This document shows, piece by piece, positions 11,008 to 22,221 of a stretch of 64,000 nucleotides of DNA. The stretch is from contig NW_004451513.1 in assembly GCF_000321225.1 (NCBI RefSeq), positions 249,522 to 313,521 on the forward strand, read 5' to 3'. A program made the position numbers and the translations under genes. The first letter of the stretch is position 1. Each line of letters opens with the position of its first letter. The notes under the pieces were generated by a model. That model was not told the origin of the DNA. It saw only the letters and a list, made by a program, of their open reading frames with translations, and did no database searches. Source of the stretch: Odobenus rosmarus divergens (lineage: Eukaryota > Chordata > Mammalia > Carnivora > Odobenidae).

Positions 11008-11806
11008 TTGAAACCGAACGTATCAGTCTTATCAATACAGGTGAATGGGTTTAGCCCACTGTGTAATAGAAAACTATTTCCAGTTTGCTTCAGAAAGGAA
11101 GTCTCAGAAGTATTCCGCATGCGGCAGACTCACCTACCACAGAAAGGTTCAAGGGTGGTGAAAGTAAACCCGTGTGCAGAGACGTGCTATGTGTTGAAAT
11201 GAAGGTCAGGTAGTGGTACTTTCACTGGACCCGGTAAACTCCAAACACAAAGCAATAATACCTGCAACAAAGAAGGACAACCTTTAGGGCTAAAAGCCAC
11301 AATTCACAAGGAGGTTCTAATAATTATGAATATTCATATACCACATGGCAAAAGAACCAACATTGAAAGGCAAAGACTACCCCTTCTGGGTGCTTCTGTC
11401 CGGACTTACACAGACATGGAGTCTTTAGGACCTTGCTCTCATACGGGACAGAGAAAGAGCTCAAAACATCAGTTAGAATATGGAAGATGTAAAAGACATA
11501 ATAAGGTAGATTTTTGGAAGTGTTATAATTTACACTCTAATAATTAGCACTATTCACATAAAACACACAGGAAATGTTAACAAAAACTGACCACTTGTCA
11601 GGTGGCAAAGAAAACAATATTAAGTTTAATGGGGTAGGAATTTTTCAGAGAACACTTTTGGATCAAAGTGCAATGAAGGTAGAAAGCATTAACGAAATAA
11701 AAAAGCCCTTCCATCAAAAATTTAAAACCCTATCAACTCCTGAATGAAGGGAGAATACAAACCCAAATTACAGAATTCACAAAAAATAATGACAATGAAA
11801 ATACTG
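11008..11806 (+). mobile_element. Old L1M fragment: ORF2 start and endonuclease region
   Basis: A second sense L1M. 'atacaggtgaatgggtttag' resembles the start of ORF2. 'ttatgaatattcatatacca' matches the endonuclease stretch coding for the NIYVP segment; 'ttcacaaaaaataatgacaa' and 'aacgaaataaaaaagccctt' follow in order. Frames are broken throughout. It is interrupted at 11807 by a GC-rich LTR-like block and continues in register at 12339. Confidence 0.7.
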
Positions 11807-12338
11807 TGTTGGGGAGCAAGAACCCCCGTCCCTTTTCGGGTGCTTCTGGCTACTAAAAGTCACACGGACATGAGACAGATTCACGCGAGGAAGTCGAATG
11901 TAATGGGGTGTGTGCGGGGAACCCACACACACGTGGGAGTTCCGGAGACCCTCGGGCACAAGGAGGTCGCCGTGTCATCGTGAACTCAGGAGAAGGGGCC
12001 GGGGGGCTGGGACGTCAGAGGGAAGGACGCGATGCCCGGGAGGGTGAGGAAGTCAGTGTTTGGTTCACAGACGTCTGCGGCCGCCGGGACGCGGTGGGAC
12101 GCTGAGGACCTGACAGGCCCCGCTCGGGCCCCCCCCGCCCGCCCGTCCACCTGACCTGGGTCCCCTCCGTGCGGTCACCCACGCCGGCCGCGCTCCTCCT
12201 GGAGCAGGTCCTCTCTCGGAATTCTTCTTAGGCGGTTGCAGGCGGTTGCGGGGGAAGGAAAGAGCTGGTCCTGAGGCTGCTGGGTGGTCTTCCTGTGGAA
12301 GTGGCCCGTCCTGGGGCTGCCCACCGGGGGCCCCTACA
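11807..12338. mobile_element. Possible solo LTR (endogenous retrovirus-derived), GC-rich insertion
   Basis: A 532-bp GC-rich, CpG-containing block sits in AT-rich L1. L1 on both sides is collinear, so the block is an insertion. Its ends form a short inverted repeat with the LTR signature TG...CA: 'tgttgggg' at the left and 'cccctaca' at the right. I see no second LTR and no retroviral gene frames. A target duplication is not clean ('atactg' against 'accacg'), and no polyadenylation signal was identified. It could instead be another kind of insertion; the LTR call rests on ends, length and context. Confidence 0.45.
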
Positions 12339-12899
12339 ACCACGTATCAGAATCCGTGGTACGTATTTAAAACCATTGTCAGAGGAAAACTTAAAGCTTA
12401 AATGTCTTTATAAATAAAAGTAAAAGAATAAAAAAGAATGAATGAATTCTCTTTCTCAAAAAAGCTAGAAAAAGAACCATGAAGCAAACCAAAAGGATTC
12501 ATAAGGAAGGAAATAATAAAGACACAAGCAGAAATAAGCAGAGTCTAATACAACTTTAAGAAAATGACATCCCACACGAAGTAAGATTTTTTGTTCTATT
12601 AGTGCAATTTTGGTTTAATATTAGTGAATCCATGGACATAATGCAATATATATTAATAGATCTAAGGGAAAACCCCATGGTTTTGAAGGAGTCACCTACA
12701 AAATTTAATAATTAGTTACAAAAATACTCAAGAACGTAGTTGTTGATAGACACTTGATTACCATGCTGACATGCGGACGCTTGAGTCCTACAGCCTGCTA
12801 CTTACTGACGCGGGAGACGTTTTCCGAGACAGGAGCCCGTCACGGGCGCCCACAGTGTGCAGGCGCCACCACTCGCATGTGACAGTGGAGCGGGGGCTG
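12339..12899 (+). mobile_element. Old L1M fragment, ORF2 between endonuclease and reverse transcriptase
   Basis: 'acgtatcagaatccgtggta' and 'ttgtcagaggaaaacttaaa' match the ORF2 stretch coding for the LRGKF segment, in register with the L1 left of the LTR-like block. 'gctagaaaaagaaccatgaa' and 'caagcagaaataagcagagt' follow. The match fades after about 12720. Bases 12776-12899 are unusually CpG-rich for an L1 and may be foreign to it. Confidence 0.65.
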
Positions 12900-13660
12900 A
12901 GTGCTGCCTTTCAACGTATGAAAAGATTCAACCTTATAATGAAATAAATGCAAATTAAAAGTTCACTGACATGACATTTCTCACTTCACCAACTGACAGA
13001 AGTGTTAAATTCCCCACTCTGTCGGCGAGGCTTTGGGGAAACAGGCACCCTCGCTCGCTGCCGGTAGGAATGCAAATTGTTACAACCCTACGGAAGGGGA
13101 TTTGGCAATGGCTGGAAAAACCTCATTTGTGTTCTCCTTTTGGATTTCAGTTCTAGAAAGTCATCCTGATGAGACACTTCCAAACATATAAAAATACACA
13201 CTTGCAAGGTTGTTATTGCAATGCCGTCTATGATTATGCAATATTGGAAACAATCTATATGCTCATATGCAGGAGGGTAGCTGAATCGCCCCGGACACAT
13301 CCAAACCATGACGTATACACCTGTACCTGGTGGGATGTTGTATTTTGGTTATACTTCAATAACAAAAACCAATGAAAAAGCTTCCTATAAAGGGATTGGA
13401 GCGATCGCCAGGGGGTGTTATTAAGTAAAAAACAAAGCAAAGTGAAGAAGGTGCTGTGCTATTTTGTGTAAGTAAAATAGGGGAATAAGAAAATATATAT
13501 GCTTTTGTTTTTTGTGAAACAAACTGCACACAAGGGATAACCAGGGACCAACGGAATTGGTGCCTACGTGGGGTGCAGGGGATGGGGTGAAGGACTAGAG
13601 GTGTGGGAGGGACTGTGCCTGTCTTACCGTGATGGGAGGGATAACCTAGAATGCAACACG
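12900..13660 (+). mobile_element. Old L1 (L1ME/L1MC-like) ORF2 end and 3' UTR
   Basis: Landmarks: 'gtaggaatgcaaattgttac', 'ggggatttggcaatggctgg', 'caatattggaaacaatctat', 'aagtgaagaaggtgctgtgc', and an end with 'aaagaaaataaagctaattt'. These match the old L1 3' region in sense. It may be the 3' end of the L1M at 11008 with the reverse transcriptase deleted, or a separate element. Confidence 0.65.
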
Positions 13661-14189
13661 GAAAGAAAATAAAGCTAATTTTTTTTCCCGAAAATGAAGG
13701 ACATAATCACCCTGAGGTGGGGGGTGGGGGGCACACAGCCAGGGAACTAACCCAGGTACTTCTGCACGCAGGGCCAGGATTCTGCATCCTTGGGCTGCAG
13801 ACAAAAATAACTTTAAACACATTTCAAATCTAATTTTGGGCTTATTTCTCACGGAAGTATGGATTAGCAATTCTGAAACTTTTTTTTTTTTAATTCTAGG
13901 GTCAAGCAAATCAGTAGATCTGGGGATCACGGAGCAGAAGAGTATTACAAATATAGAAGGAGAGGAGGGTGGGAGAAGCCTGTGGTGTGGAGAAAGGTGG
14001 GGAGATGTGTGTGAATACAGACAGGTCTGTTTGGAGCGGTGACGCTGCCGTCTGCCCTCTGGGAATCACGGCTGAGGTACCCCACAGCCTCTCACAGGGG
14101 AAGGGGGCAATCCCTGTCACGTGAAACAGGGTGGAGGCACTGGTCCCCACTGTCCATGGTCTGGATCACATGTCCGGGAGCTCAGAGTG
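13661..14189. other. Unassigned intergenic DNA
   Basis: No gene seen. 'gcacacagccagggaactaa' near 13732-13751 is reminiscent of an antisense MIR but too short for a firm call. A T12 run lies at 13880. Confidence 0.4.
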
Positions 14190-14390
14190 CTTAGAAGGAC
14201 ACAGATGTGGGGATCAGGTTCCCGCGGTCCCAATCCTGACTCCCCACTCGCTGCCGCTAACGTCAACATTCCCATGCCTCAGTCTCCCTGTCCGTGTTCT
14301 GGCGACGCATCTAGCAAACGGTGAGGGAAAATGAGCTGACACATCCAAGGGACTCTGCCTGGTGTCTGTCCCGCATGAAGTTCTTCATCA
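14190..14390 (+). mobile_element. MIR SINE, sense
   Basis: 'cccatgcctcagtctccctg' followed by 'gtgagggaaaatgagctgac' and 'actctgcctggtgtctgtcc' match the MIR core and 3' part ('cctcagtttcctcatctg', 'gtgaggattaaatgagttaa', 'agtgcctggcac'). Diverged and approximate at both edges. Confidence 0.55.
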
Positions 14391-15319
14391 ATGAGTCTTA
14401 TCGCTTTCCTTTTTTTTGTTTTTGGAAAATCAGTATGTTTTTCTTATTCGAGAGCAGAAACAAGTGCTTGTGTTGCTGGGTGGAAAACCATCTTTGGGAT
14501 GGTGGAAATGTTTTGTTCTGGTTTTTCTTTACAAACTGCTCTCTCTGGGCACCTCATGGGCCCTGTCCCAGGGTTCTAGGAAAACTTGGGAGAGGTGTTC
14601 GTGAAAGTCTGAAATCAGTCTCGGGGGGGGAGGTGTTTTTGAGGGCATGCCTCTGTTTTCCTCGAGGGTGTCAGTCACTGCAGGTGCTGATTGAGACCAC
14701 AGGCCTGTGGGTAGCTGGGGTCCCAGGCCTGCAGCTGACCGGCACCTTGGGAGCCTGCTGGGGCTGCGGCAGAGAGAAGCAGACTGGGCACAGTGGCCGG
14801 ACCAGGTGGAGGCAGCCTGGGCAGGTTTTCTCAGCTCAAAGGAAAAGGAGGGAAGGCTGATGCTTTTCTGTGCTCTGAGCATCGCTGCTTCAGGAACGTG
14901 CTCCTGCCCACACTTCAACCCTGCCCTTCTGGTTTCAGATGAAAACACGCCTTTTCCCTCCTGAGAAGCAGGCCGGTCTGTGGGGACTCAAAGAGCCATA
15001 GAGAAAGGACCAAACATGTAGGGAGATGCCGTCCACAGCCTCACCACAAGGCAGAAACACTGTCCACATTTTCCGATTTTTCAGTCATTTCTTTTTCTAC
15101 ATAAAGCTGCTTTTTACAATTACATAAAATATCCAAACTTTATGTAACATGTCGATATCTGTTTCTTTCTCGTAACATTTTACAATGCTGTTGCAGAGTT
15201 TGCAAGGCTTATTTACAAAATAACATTTATTCTTTTCATAAGCATTGTTGAACAGCTTTGTCCAGGTATCACTGATATCACTGCACATTTAGTGTGCAGT
15301 GTTGTGTGTTGTGGTGTGT
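14391..15319. other. Non-repetitive intergenic DNA, no gene seen
   Basis: Mixed composition. Two overlapping open frames (179 codons plus strand from 14321, 139 codons minus strand at 14529-14948) face each other across the same bases and carry no recognisable domain. The AT-rich end (15040-15290) has no repeat that I can name. Confidence 0.4.
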
Positions 15320-15390
15320 GTGTGAGCTTGTGAGACCATCACCACAATCAGGACAATGAACAAGTCCAGCACTTTTGAAAGCTTCCCCTT
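15320..15390 (-). mobile_element. Old L1M 3' UTR fragment, antisense
   Basis: 'gagaccatcaccacaatcag' and 'gacaatgaacaagtccagca' match the antisense L1M 3' UTR motif (a 'caccacaatcaagat...aacat' stretch). It is the 3' edge of the antisense L1 that resumes after the SINE remnant at 15391. Confidence 0.55.
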
Positions 15391-15482
15391 GCCCACGGAG
15401 CTCAATCTCACGACCCTGAGATCATGACCTGAGCCGAAACTAAGAGTCAGATGCTTAACCAACTGAGCCACCCAGGTGCTCC
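15391..15482 (-). mobile_element. Truncated Can-SINE head, antisense
   Basis: Only the tRNA-like head half is present: 'ctcaatctcacgaccctgag', 'gatcatgacctgagccgaaa', 'actgagccacccaggtgct'. The CT-rich part and A tail are missing, and no target duplication is visible, so the SINE was cut by a later deletion that also took adjoining L1 3' UTR. Confidence 0.85.
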
Positions 15483-16690
15483 TGTCTGTATTCTTTGGAG
15501 AAATGTCTGTTCATGTCTTCTGCCATTTTTAAACTGGGTTATTTGTGGTTTTTTGGTGTTGAGTTGTTCATTCTTCTTATTGCCAAGTAGTGTTCCATGG
15601 ACTAGATATACCACAGTTAGTTCATCCACTTACCTGCTAAGGAACATTTGGGTTGTTTCCAATGTTTGGCTATTGTAAATAAAACTGCTCTGAAAAATCA
15701 TGTACAAGTCTTTGTATGGATGTGTGCTTTCATTTCTTATGAGAATTACCTGCGAGGGGAGCAGCTGGATCCCATGGTACTACACATGCCACATTTTAAG
15801 AGACTGCCAGACGGTTTTCGAAATGGTTATCCCATTTTTCATTCCCAGCAGTGATGTATAAGAATTCCCGTTTCTCCAGTCTCTCCAATGCTTGGCCAGT
15901 CATTAATTTGTCAGTCATTAATTTTAGCCTTTCTATTACGTACAGGTGGTTTCTCACTGTGGTTTTCATTTGCATTTGTCCAGTAACTAATGATGCCCAG
16001 TAAGATGATGTCGAACATCTTTTAGTGTGCTAATTGCCATCTGTATATCTTCTTCGGTGAAGTGTGGGCATATTTTTGTACCCACTTTTTTTTCTACCTT
16101 TTTTTGATTGTTATGTTTTGAGAGTTCTCTATACATTCTGGATATGAGTTCTTTTTTCAGATATATACTTTGCAAATATTTTCTCCAAGTCTGTCTTTTA
16201 ATTTTCTTAACAGTGTCTATTGAATAGCAGAGGCTTTAAGTTTTGATGAGGTCCTATTTTTAAATTTATTGTTTTATGCATTGTGCTGGGAGTGTCATGT
16301 CTGAGAAATCTTTAACTCAAAATCACAAGGATTTTTATCTTATGTTTTCCTTTGAAGTTTTGTAATTTTAGGTTTTATATTTAGGTCTGTTATCCACTTT
16401 AAGTTAATTTTTGTATACATTATGATGTATGGCTTGTAGTTCTTTTTATTTTTTGCATATGGATATCCAGTTATTCTACAACCATTTTTTGAAAAGACTA
16501 CCGTTTTGTTACTTTATTGCCTTTGTATCTTTGTCAGAACTCACTTGCGTTGTCCATATATATGCAGATCTATTTCTGGAGTCTGTTTTGTTCAATTGAT
16601 CTAATTCTTTATGCCAATATTACACTATTTTAATTACTATAACTTTATAATGTCTTGAAATCAGGTAGTGATAGCCCTCCAATTTTGTTC
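15483..16690 (-). mobile_element. Old L1M, ORF2 C-terminal half, antisense
   Basis: Antisense ORF2: 'gtagtgttccatggactaga' (YTMEYY region), 'ggctattgtaaataaaactg', 'gttatcccatttttcattcc', then 'gcaaatattttctccaagtc' (WEKIFA region). A 62-codon minus-strand frame at 15987-16175 still reads as ORF2, with ELISRMYRELSKHNNQKK and HFTEEDIQMA. The segment ends near 'agccctccaattttgttctt', which in intact L1 lies well downstream of the reverse transcriptase. Confidence 0.85.
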
Positions 16691-17795
16691 TTTGTTATAA
16701 TTTTCTTTCATCCCTTTACTTTTAACTTATGTGTCTTTATATTTAAAGTGTGTTTCTTGTCCTCATTGTACAGTTGGCTCTTGCCTTTTTAATCCAATCT
16801 GTGAAAATATTTTAAAATAGATATTTACACCTTTAATGTGAGTACTGATATAGTTAGATTTTAGACTATCATATTGCTATTTGTATCATTTGTTGGCTAA
16901 TTAGCTGTCTTTGGTTTTTTTTTTCTGTTAGTGGTTGCCTTAGGGTTTGTAGTATGTCTCATTAACTTAGCACGGTCCCTCTTCAAGTGAAGCTGTACCA
17001 CGTTATAGAGCATGGGAACCTTACCATAGCACATGTCCATTTCTTCACTCCTGGCTTTTATGCTATTCTGTCATACACTTGAGTGACTCATATGTTATAA
17101 ACCCCACAATACAGGATTTTGTCAAAATAGTTAATTATCTTTCAAAGAGATTTAAATAACAAGAAAAACTCTTCTATACTTCCTGAGCTGGTTACCATGT
17201 GCAGTCTTCTTCATCCCTTTCTGTGGGTCTTTATTTCTGTTGTCATTTTCCTTCTGCCTGAATTTGTTAGAGCATCAGTTTGCTGGTGATGAATTTTTTC
17301 AACTTCTGTGTGTCTGCAGACCTTTTAATTTTGCCTTGGTTTCTGCCTTTGTGTTTGCTGGGCATAGAATCCTTGGTTGAAGGCTTTACTTTTCCCTTTA
17401 TGCCTTTTATCGGTGTCGCTGTGCTGTCTTCTCTCTTGCATTGCTTTTGACAAGAAATCTGCCATTGTCCTTATATTCATTTTTCAGTGCATAATGTGCC
17501 CTTTCCCTCTGGTTGTTTTTAAGATTTTCTCTTAATTACTGGTTTTGAGCAGTTTAATTATCATATACCTTGGTGTACTTTTCTTCATGTTCCTTTTGAT
17601 TGTGGTTTCATTGGGCTTTTTGGATTAATAGGGTTATAGTTTTCATCAAATTTGGAAAGTTTTCAGCCATTTTTCTTCAAATATTTTTGCTGTTCCCCAC
17701 CCCAGTCTACTTAGAGAACTCCGAAAACACATATATTAGGCTGCTCGAGGTTGTTCCATAGCTCATTGGTGCTCTGTTGATTTTTTTTCTTTTCT
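16691..17795 (-). mobile_element. Old L1M, ORF2 start, spacer and ORF1 C terminus, antisense
   Basis: Immediately after the ORF2 3' half the sequence jumps to the ORF2 start: 'cctttacttttaacttatgt', 'gtctttatatttaaagtgtg', 'ttaatccaatctgtgaaaat'. Then comes the ORF1-ORF2 spacer ('gtggttgccttagggtttgt', 'ataaaccccacaatacagga') and ORF1 ('atcatataccttggtgtact', 'tttcatcaaatttggaaagt'). About 2.3 kb of ORF2, including the reverse transcriptase, is missing at 16690. Confidence 0.8.
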
Positions 17796-18660
17796 TTCTT
17801 TCAAAAACCAGCATCATTTCTAACAATCACGTAATATTATATCCTATGTATGTTTTCTAATTTGGTTAACTATTTTTCCTTTTAATCAGACATATAATTT
17901 GTGTTTATGCTTAATTTTTCTACTATAAATATGGCTGAGAGGAGTATTTTTTCCAATTTTCTGGAAGTAGAAATCATGAGATAGCTGGGTATTAAAGTTC
18001 CCTTTACATACTCACGGATTATTTTATGAAAGGGTTTGCTTGTTTACCCTCCCATGTAATGTCTGAGAATGTCCATTTCTTGTAACCATTAATAACATTG
18101 GGGGTTTTAAAAGTTATGTTATTCAAAAATAATTTCCCCATAGGAATAAATGTGAGTGTGTGTATGTGTGTGTGTGCGTGCGTGTGTGCACATGCACACA
18201 TGTGCTGTTGTATGAATGAATGTGCATGCTATGAAAATGAAAAGTTCTTTCCTTATTTTTAATTTTAAAGCTTCAATTTAAGCACAATAAATATAATGAG
18301 ATATTTGAATAACCATAGCATTTTACCAGATCTTACTTTTGTCCCAAATGTACTGATTTGGACTTGTATTATTTGGCACTTGCACTACCATTTTAATAAT
18401 ACCTGGGTGACGCTGTTTTAGGATATAAAAATTTAATATTTTAGATCAAAATATTAATAAGCATTAAATTGGAAAAATCTACTTATAAAACCTACACATA
18501 AGCACACTTCTCATGTTACTGAAAAATGACGGGCTTTTATTTATCAGCTAATGTAAAATTTCTGTATTTTCTGATAAAACTTCTTGGTTTTGCAAGATTA
18601 TTTGATTAATATCCTGTTGATTATTTTGTTTGTTTTGCTAATGTCTTCCAGTGATTTTTA
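17796..18660. other. AT-rich intergenic DNA
   Basis: No gene or firmly named repeat. The left 280 bases may be a further degraded antisense L1 ('actataaatatggctgagag'). It contains the TG-rich tract at 18152-18205. Confidence 0.4.
18152..18205. repeat. TG/CA dinucleotide-rich tract
   Basis: Alternating purine-pyrimidine tract with TG units interrupted by 'gcgtgcgtg' and ending in the near-palindrome 'tgcacatgcacacatgtg'. Such tracts can adopt Z-DNA; that property is known for the class and not shown here. Confidence 0.85.
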
Positions 18661-18667
18661 TTTTTAT

Positions 18668-18857
18668 TTTATTATTATTATTTTTAGAGAGAGTCTGCAT
18701 GTGAGCAGGGAAAGGACAGAGGGAGAAAGAGAATCTCAAGCAGACTCCACACCCAGTGCAGAGCCCAGCACGGGGCTCGATCTCATGACCCCGAGATCAT
18801 GACCTAAGCCAAAATCAAGAGCTGGACGATTAACTAACTGTGTCACCCAGGTGCCCC
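18668..18857 (-). mobile_element. Can-SINE (older type), antisense
   Basis: T/A-rich tail, 'agagagagtctgcatgtgag', 'gggctcgatctcatgacccc', 'gagatcatgacctaagccaa', head 'gtcacccaggtgcccc'. Possible duplication of a T-rich site on both sides ('atttttattttta' type) is blurred by low complexity. It lies head to head with the SINE at 18889. Confidence 0.92.
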
Positions 18858-18888
18858 TTTACTTTTATTTTTAAATATGTCGTTTCCC

Positions 18889-19085
18889 GGGGCGCCTGGG
18901 TGGCTCAGTTGTTAAGCGTATGCCTTCAGCTCAGGTCATGATCCCAGGGTCCTGGGATCAAGCCCTACATTGGGCTCCCTGCGCAGCAGGAAGCCTGCTT
19001 CTCCCTCTCCCACTCCCCCTGCTTGTGTTCCCTCTCTCGCTGTGTCTCTCTCTGTAAAATAAGTGAATAAAATCTTTAAAAAAAA
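18889..19085 (+). mobile_element. Can-SINE (younger type), sense
   Basis: 'ggggcgcctgggtggctcag', 'atcccagggtcctgggatca', 'ccctctcccactccccctgc', 'aataaaatctttaaaaaaaa'. The flanking duplication 'taaatatgtcgtttccc' (18872-18888) and 'taaatacgtagtttccc' (19086-19102) has two mismatches. It inserted next to the head of the older antisense SINE. Confidence 0.95.
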
Positions 19086-19102
19086 TAAATACGTAGTTTC
19101 CC

Positions 19103-21075
19103 CTTCTCTTTGTCAGTTTTTGACATTAGGGTTGTATTCACTTTCTCCAACAAATCTAGCACTTTCTCAGATTTTTGTGTGCTGTAGACCCATGAGTAGG
19201 AAATAAATGTTTGATATAGTAAGCCACTGAAACCTACACAGTGTGAACAGAGAAAAAGCTGATTAATACATTTGCCAAATTGGTAGTTGATAAGATAGAA
19301 TTTATCATTACTTATATGCAAAGCAAAACATTTAGCAATTTGGCTTTGTCTGATTTACTTACCAATTTTTATTAATTTAATATAGTATTATAATTCTTTA
19401 TAATATAATATTCCCTAGTTAACAAAGGCCTTTTTTTCCATGCATTCATTAAATAACTACAAAACTAGTCACTTCATAGTTACAACTACTTAATTTTGAT
19501 GCTTACCACGTGTTCTTTAATCTCTCCATTTTTATGTCCTTCATTTTGACTTAGCCCTCGGTCATGAACATGGCGGGATGAGGTTCCTGGTCACAGTGCA
19601 AGGGTAGTACATTTTCTGGGGATCCTGCGTGTTGAGGATACTGTTCCATTTGCCTCCCTGTGGACAGCAGAGTGACTCTGGGAGCAACGTGGGGAGGTGT
19701 GGTGTGTGTGGCCAGCACCTCTGGCCAGGAGGGCACCCGTGTATCCTGACCCTAGTCCTGCTCCTTTCTCTTTTCTTTTTGTGAAACCAAAAGTGGTCAT
19801 TTTTCTCTGCTTCTCATTCTTACCCTCACCATGGAGTATTCTATGTCTCTTCTCCTGTCATCATTTCTGCTGCGCCATTGCAGATTTTAATTTGCTGTTT
19901 CTGTTTTCCTTGCACTGTCTTCTTAGGTCTGCCTGCTCTCCGCTCTTTATTGTAATACCCTCTTGAATATCGTTGGAAGCCTGAATCTGATGTTTTATGA
20001 AATATTCTTTTGTCATAAACGTGGTTCAGCAGACTTTTTCTTCCAAATCCCTGGGATATTATTCTTATTCTTTCCGGCCGTGGGATTTCATCGTGAGGCA
20101 CATGTTAAAGCATTTTCTGTGTTTCTTAAAGAGAGACTGACCCAGGCTTAGCTCTGAAAAGGCGAGGGCCGCAGGGGGTAAGCTTCAGTCCTTAGCCCCT
20201 GATCTCGGAAGTGTGCTGGTGAGCCTGGAGCCCCCCCCCCGCCCCCGCACGCTAGCTCCCCCCCCCCAGGGCAGTCTCAGGTCCTGGTTTGTAAACTGAA
20301 TCCGCGGATCCCCAGAGGTTCTGGAAAGCCTCCCAGGGGCCCTCATCATCTTCATTTTCCCCACAGCAGTCCATGATATGCAGAAGCTTTTATCTAAAAC
20401 CCAGCTTAGAAAGTTTGAGACCCACCGCCCCAGACTCCTTGGGCCTGGACGTGAGGGGACATCGCTGTGTCCTTCGCACGGCTGGCAGATGGCAACCCTC
20501 CCACGTCGCAGCTGTGTCTGAGGTTCACTCTGACGTCCCTGCCCCGGTGCGCGCGGCTTCTTTGACAGAGGCTCTCTCGCTTCTGGGGACCAACAGGTGC
20601 TGTTGGAGATGAAGGAAGTCAGCCAGGCACCCTTGAGACGAAATCCTGCTAACCACCCATATCTCAGAGAGGCACACTTTCCTTGTGTGTGTGCAGTGGG
20701 TGAACTGCCGGGAGAGCGGCGGCAGCTACTGTCTTGTCCTACTTTCGGATGTTTGGGCTCAGAAGGTGGCAGGGCAGGTGGACCCGAATGTCACTTCTTT
20801 TTGACATTCCCTCTTGGCGAAATGCATGGCCCCTAAGTTACGTTAGTTATACAAATAACATCCATGTGTTAACAGCCCCCTTGAAGTGGGGTCGGTACCG
20901 GCACATCCCATACATTCTGTCTGCCCCCCTCTGAGGGCGGGGGGCCGGGGCTCCTGCTGGGATGTAATTCTGACTTCCGAAGCCTGGGTTCTTTTCACTA
21001 AATGCCTCCTTAGTTCTACAGTAGAAGCACATTTTTTTTCCATTTGTGTGTTTTCATGGTTACTTAAGGGAATTT
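19103..21075. other. Non-repetitive intergenic DNA with C-rich tracts
   Basis: AT-rich to about 19550, then GC-rich. C runs interrupted by G occur at 20229-20268. 'agtttgagacccaccgcc' near 20413 recalls a MER5-type DNA transposon end but is too short to call. No supported gene. Confidence 0.4.
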
Positions 21076-21091
21076 AAGAAATCTCGTTTTA

Positions 21092-21269
21092 GGGACGCCT
21101 GGGTGGCTCAGTCAGTTAAGTATCTGCCTTCGGCTCTGGTCATGGTCTCAGGGTCCTGGGATCGAGCCCCACATTGGGCTCCCTGCTCAGCGGGGAGTCT
21201 GCTTCTCTCTTTCCTTCTGTGATCTCTCTTGCTCTCTCTGAAATAAATAAAAAATAAAATCTTTAAAAA
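21092..21269 (+). mobile_element. Can-SINE, sense
   Basis: 'gggacgcctgggtggctcag', 'ggtcctgggatcgagcccca', CT-rich part shortened, then 'aaataaataaaaaataaaat' and A tail. The duplication 'aagaaatctcgtttta' (21076-21091) against 'aagaaatctgtttta' (21270-21284) differs by a one-base deletion at a CpG-containing spot. Confidence 0.95.
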
Positions 21270-21284
21270 AAGAAATCTGTTTTA

Positions 21285-22207
21285 ATACATTTACTCAATA
21301 TTCTTCACATGGGTTTTTTAAAACTCCGAATGCTTTTAATGTGGGGAAGAGTTTTTTAAAGCACCTTTGATATCTCTTGGGGATGGAGATGTTCTTGGAT
21401 GTGTCAGTCTTGGGCTGGGAGGTCAGCTGTTGGCTAGGAAGCTGACTTGCAAGGTCACACACATGGCTAAATGTCTGATGTATGCTCGATTCTAGGGGGA
21501 CGCAGACACACATGAGGCCAATGGGGCACCTCTGCCGAGGTGACAGTCCCCATGCAGCAAAGCCAATCAGGGATTCTTGTGGTGCTGCATCTCTTCCTTC
21601 TGGGCTGTGTGACCATGGACGCTTCAGCATCCTCTGTTCGGATGGCAGGGGAATCGTGTGGGGTGGCCAGTGAGATTGTGAGTGGCTGTGGGGCTGCAAG
21701 ACAGGTGGAGGAGGGAGGCGTGGGGCCACTAGAGTGGCAGGGGCCCCCAGGTTTGGCACCATGTCTGGTGGGCCTCCTGGGAGAGCCCCCCCACAGAAAC
21801 ACCAGCACTGCTTACTGGGCACCATGTGTACGCCATCCGGGTTCCTTCTCCTAGTGCCCTTGCAGGTAGATGCCATGCTGTCCTCGTCTTTGGGATAAAG
21901 AAAGTGGGGATTCAGGAGGTTGCTGAGGTCAGTGGGGGCTGGTCAGTGGGGGTTGATCTGAGGACGGGGCTCTAAGGCCAGCACCTGGTTACTGTGGTTG
22001 TCCGGGACCAGGGAGGGCCTAAGCAGACACTACCCCTATTAAAAATCAGGAAACCAAGAGAGCAGGTGTTTTTTCCTCCAGCAAAATGACGGAAACACTT
22101 CCAGTGTGCGCACAAGGGATGGCACAGTTGTGTGATATGCAGACACAATGCAGGCCAGGGGCCACCCTGAAGCTAAAATAATCTCATTTCTTAGTCAAAA
22201 TGTCTCT
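21285..22207. other. Intergenic DNA with a possible antisense MIR
   Basis: GC-rich. 'tttgggataaagaaagtggg' with 'ggaggttgctgaggtcagtg' at about 21890-21940 resembles an antisense MIR core, tentative. A short direct repeat 'ggtcagtgggggt' type occurs at 21928-21952. Overlapping open frames on both strands (193 codons minus, 104 plus) have no recognisable product. Confidence 0.4.
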
Positions 22208-22221
22208 TCCATCCATTTCTT

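Noticed and set aside
20229..20268. C-rich tract as a possible i-motif or regulatory site
   Set aside because: Irregular runs of C with no spacing that points to function; listed as simple low-complexity sequence only.
20395..20432. MER5-like end 'agtttgagacccaccgcc'
   Set aside because: Fewer than 20 matching bases and no second end; not enough for a call.
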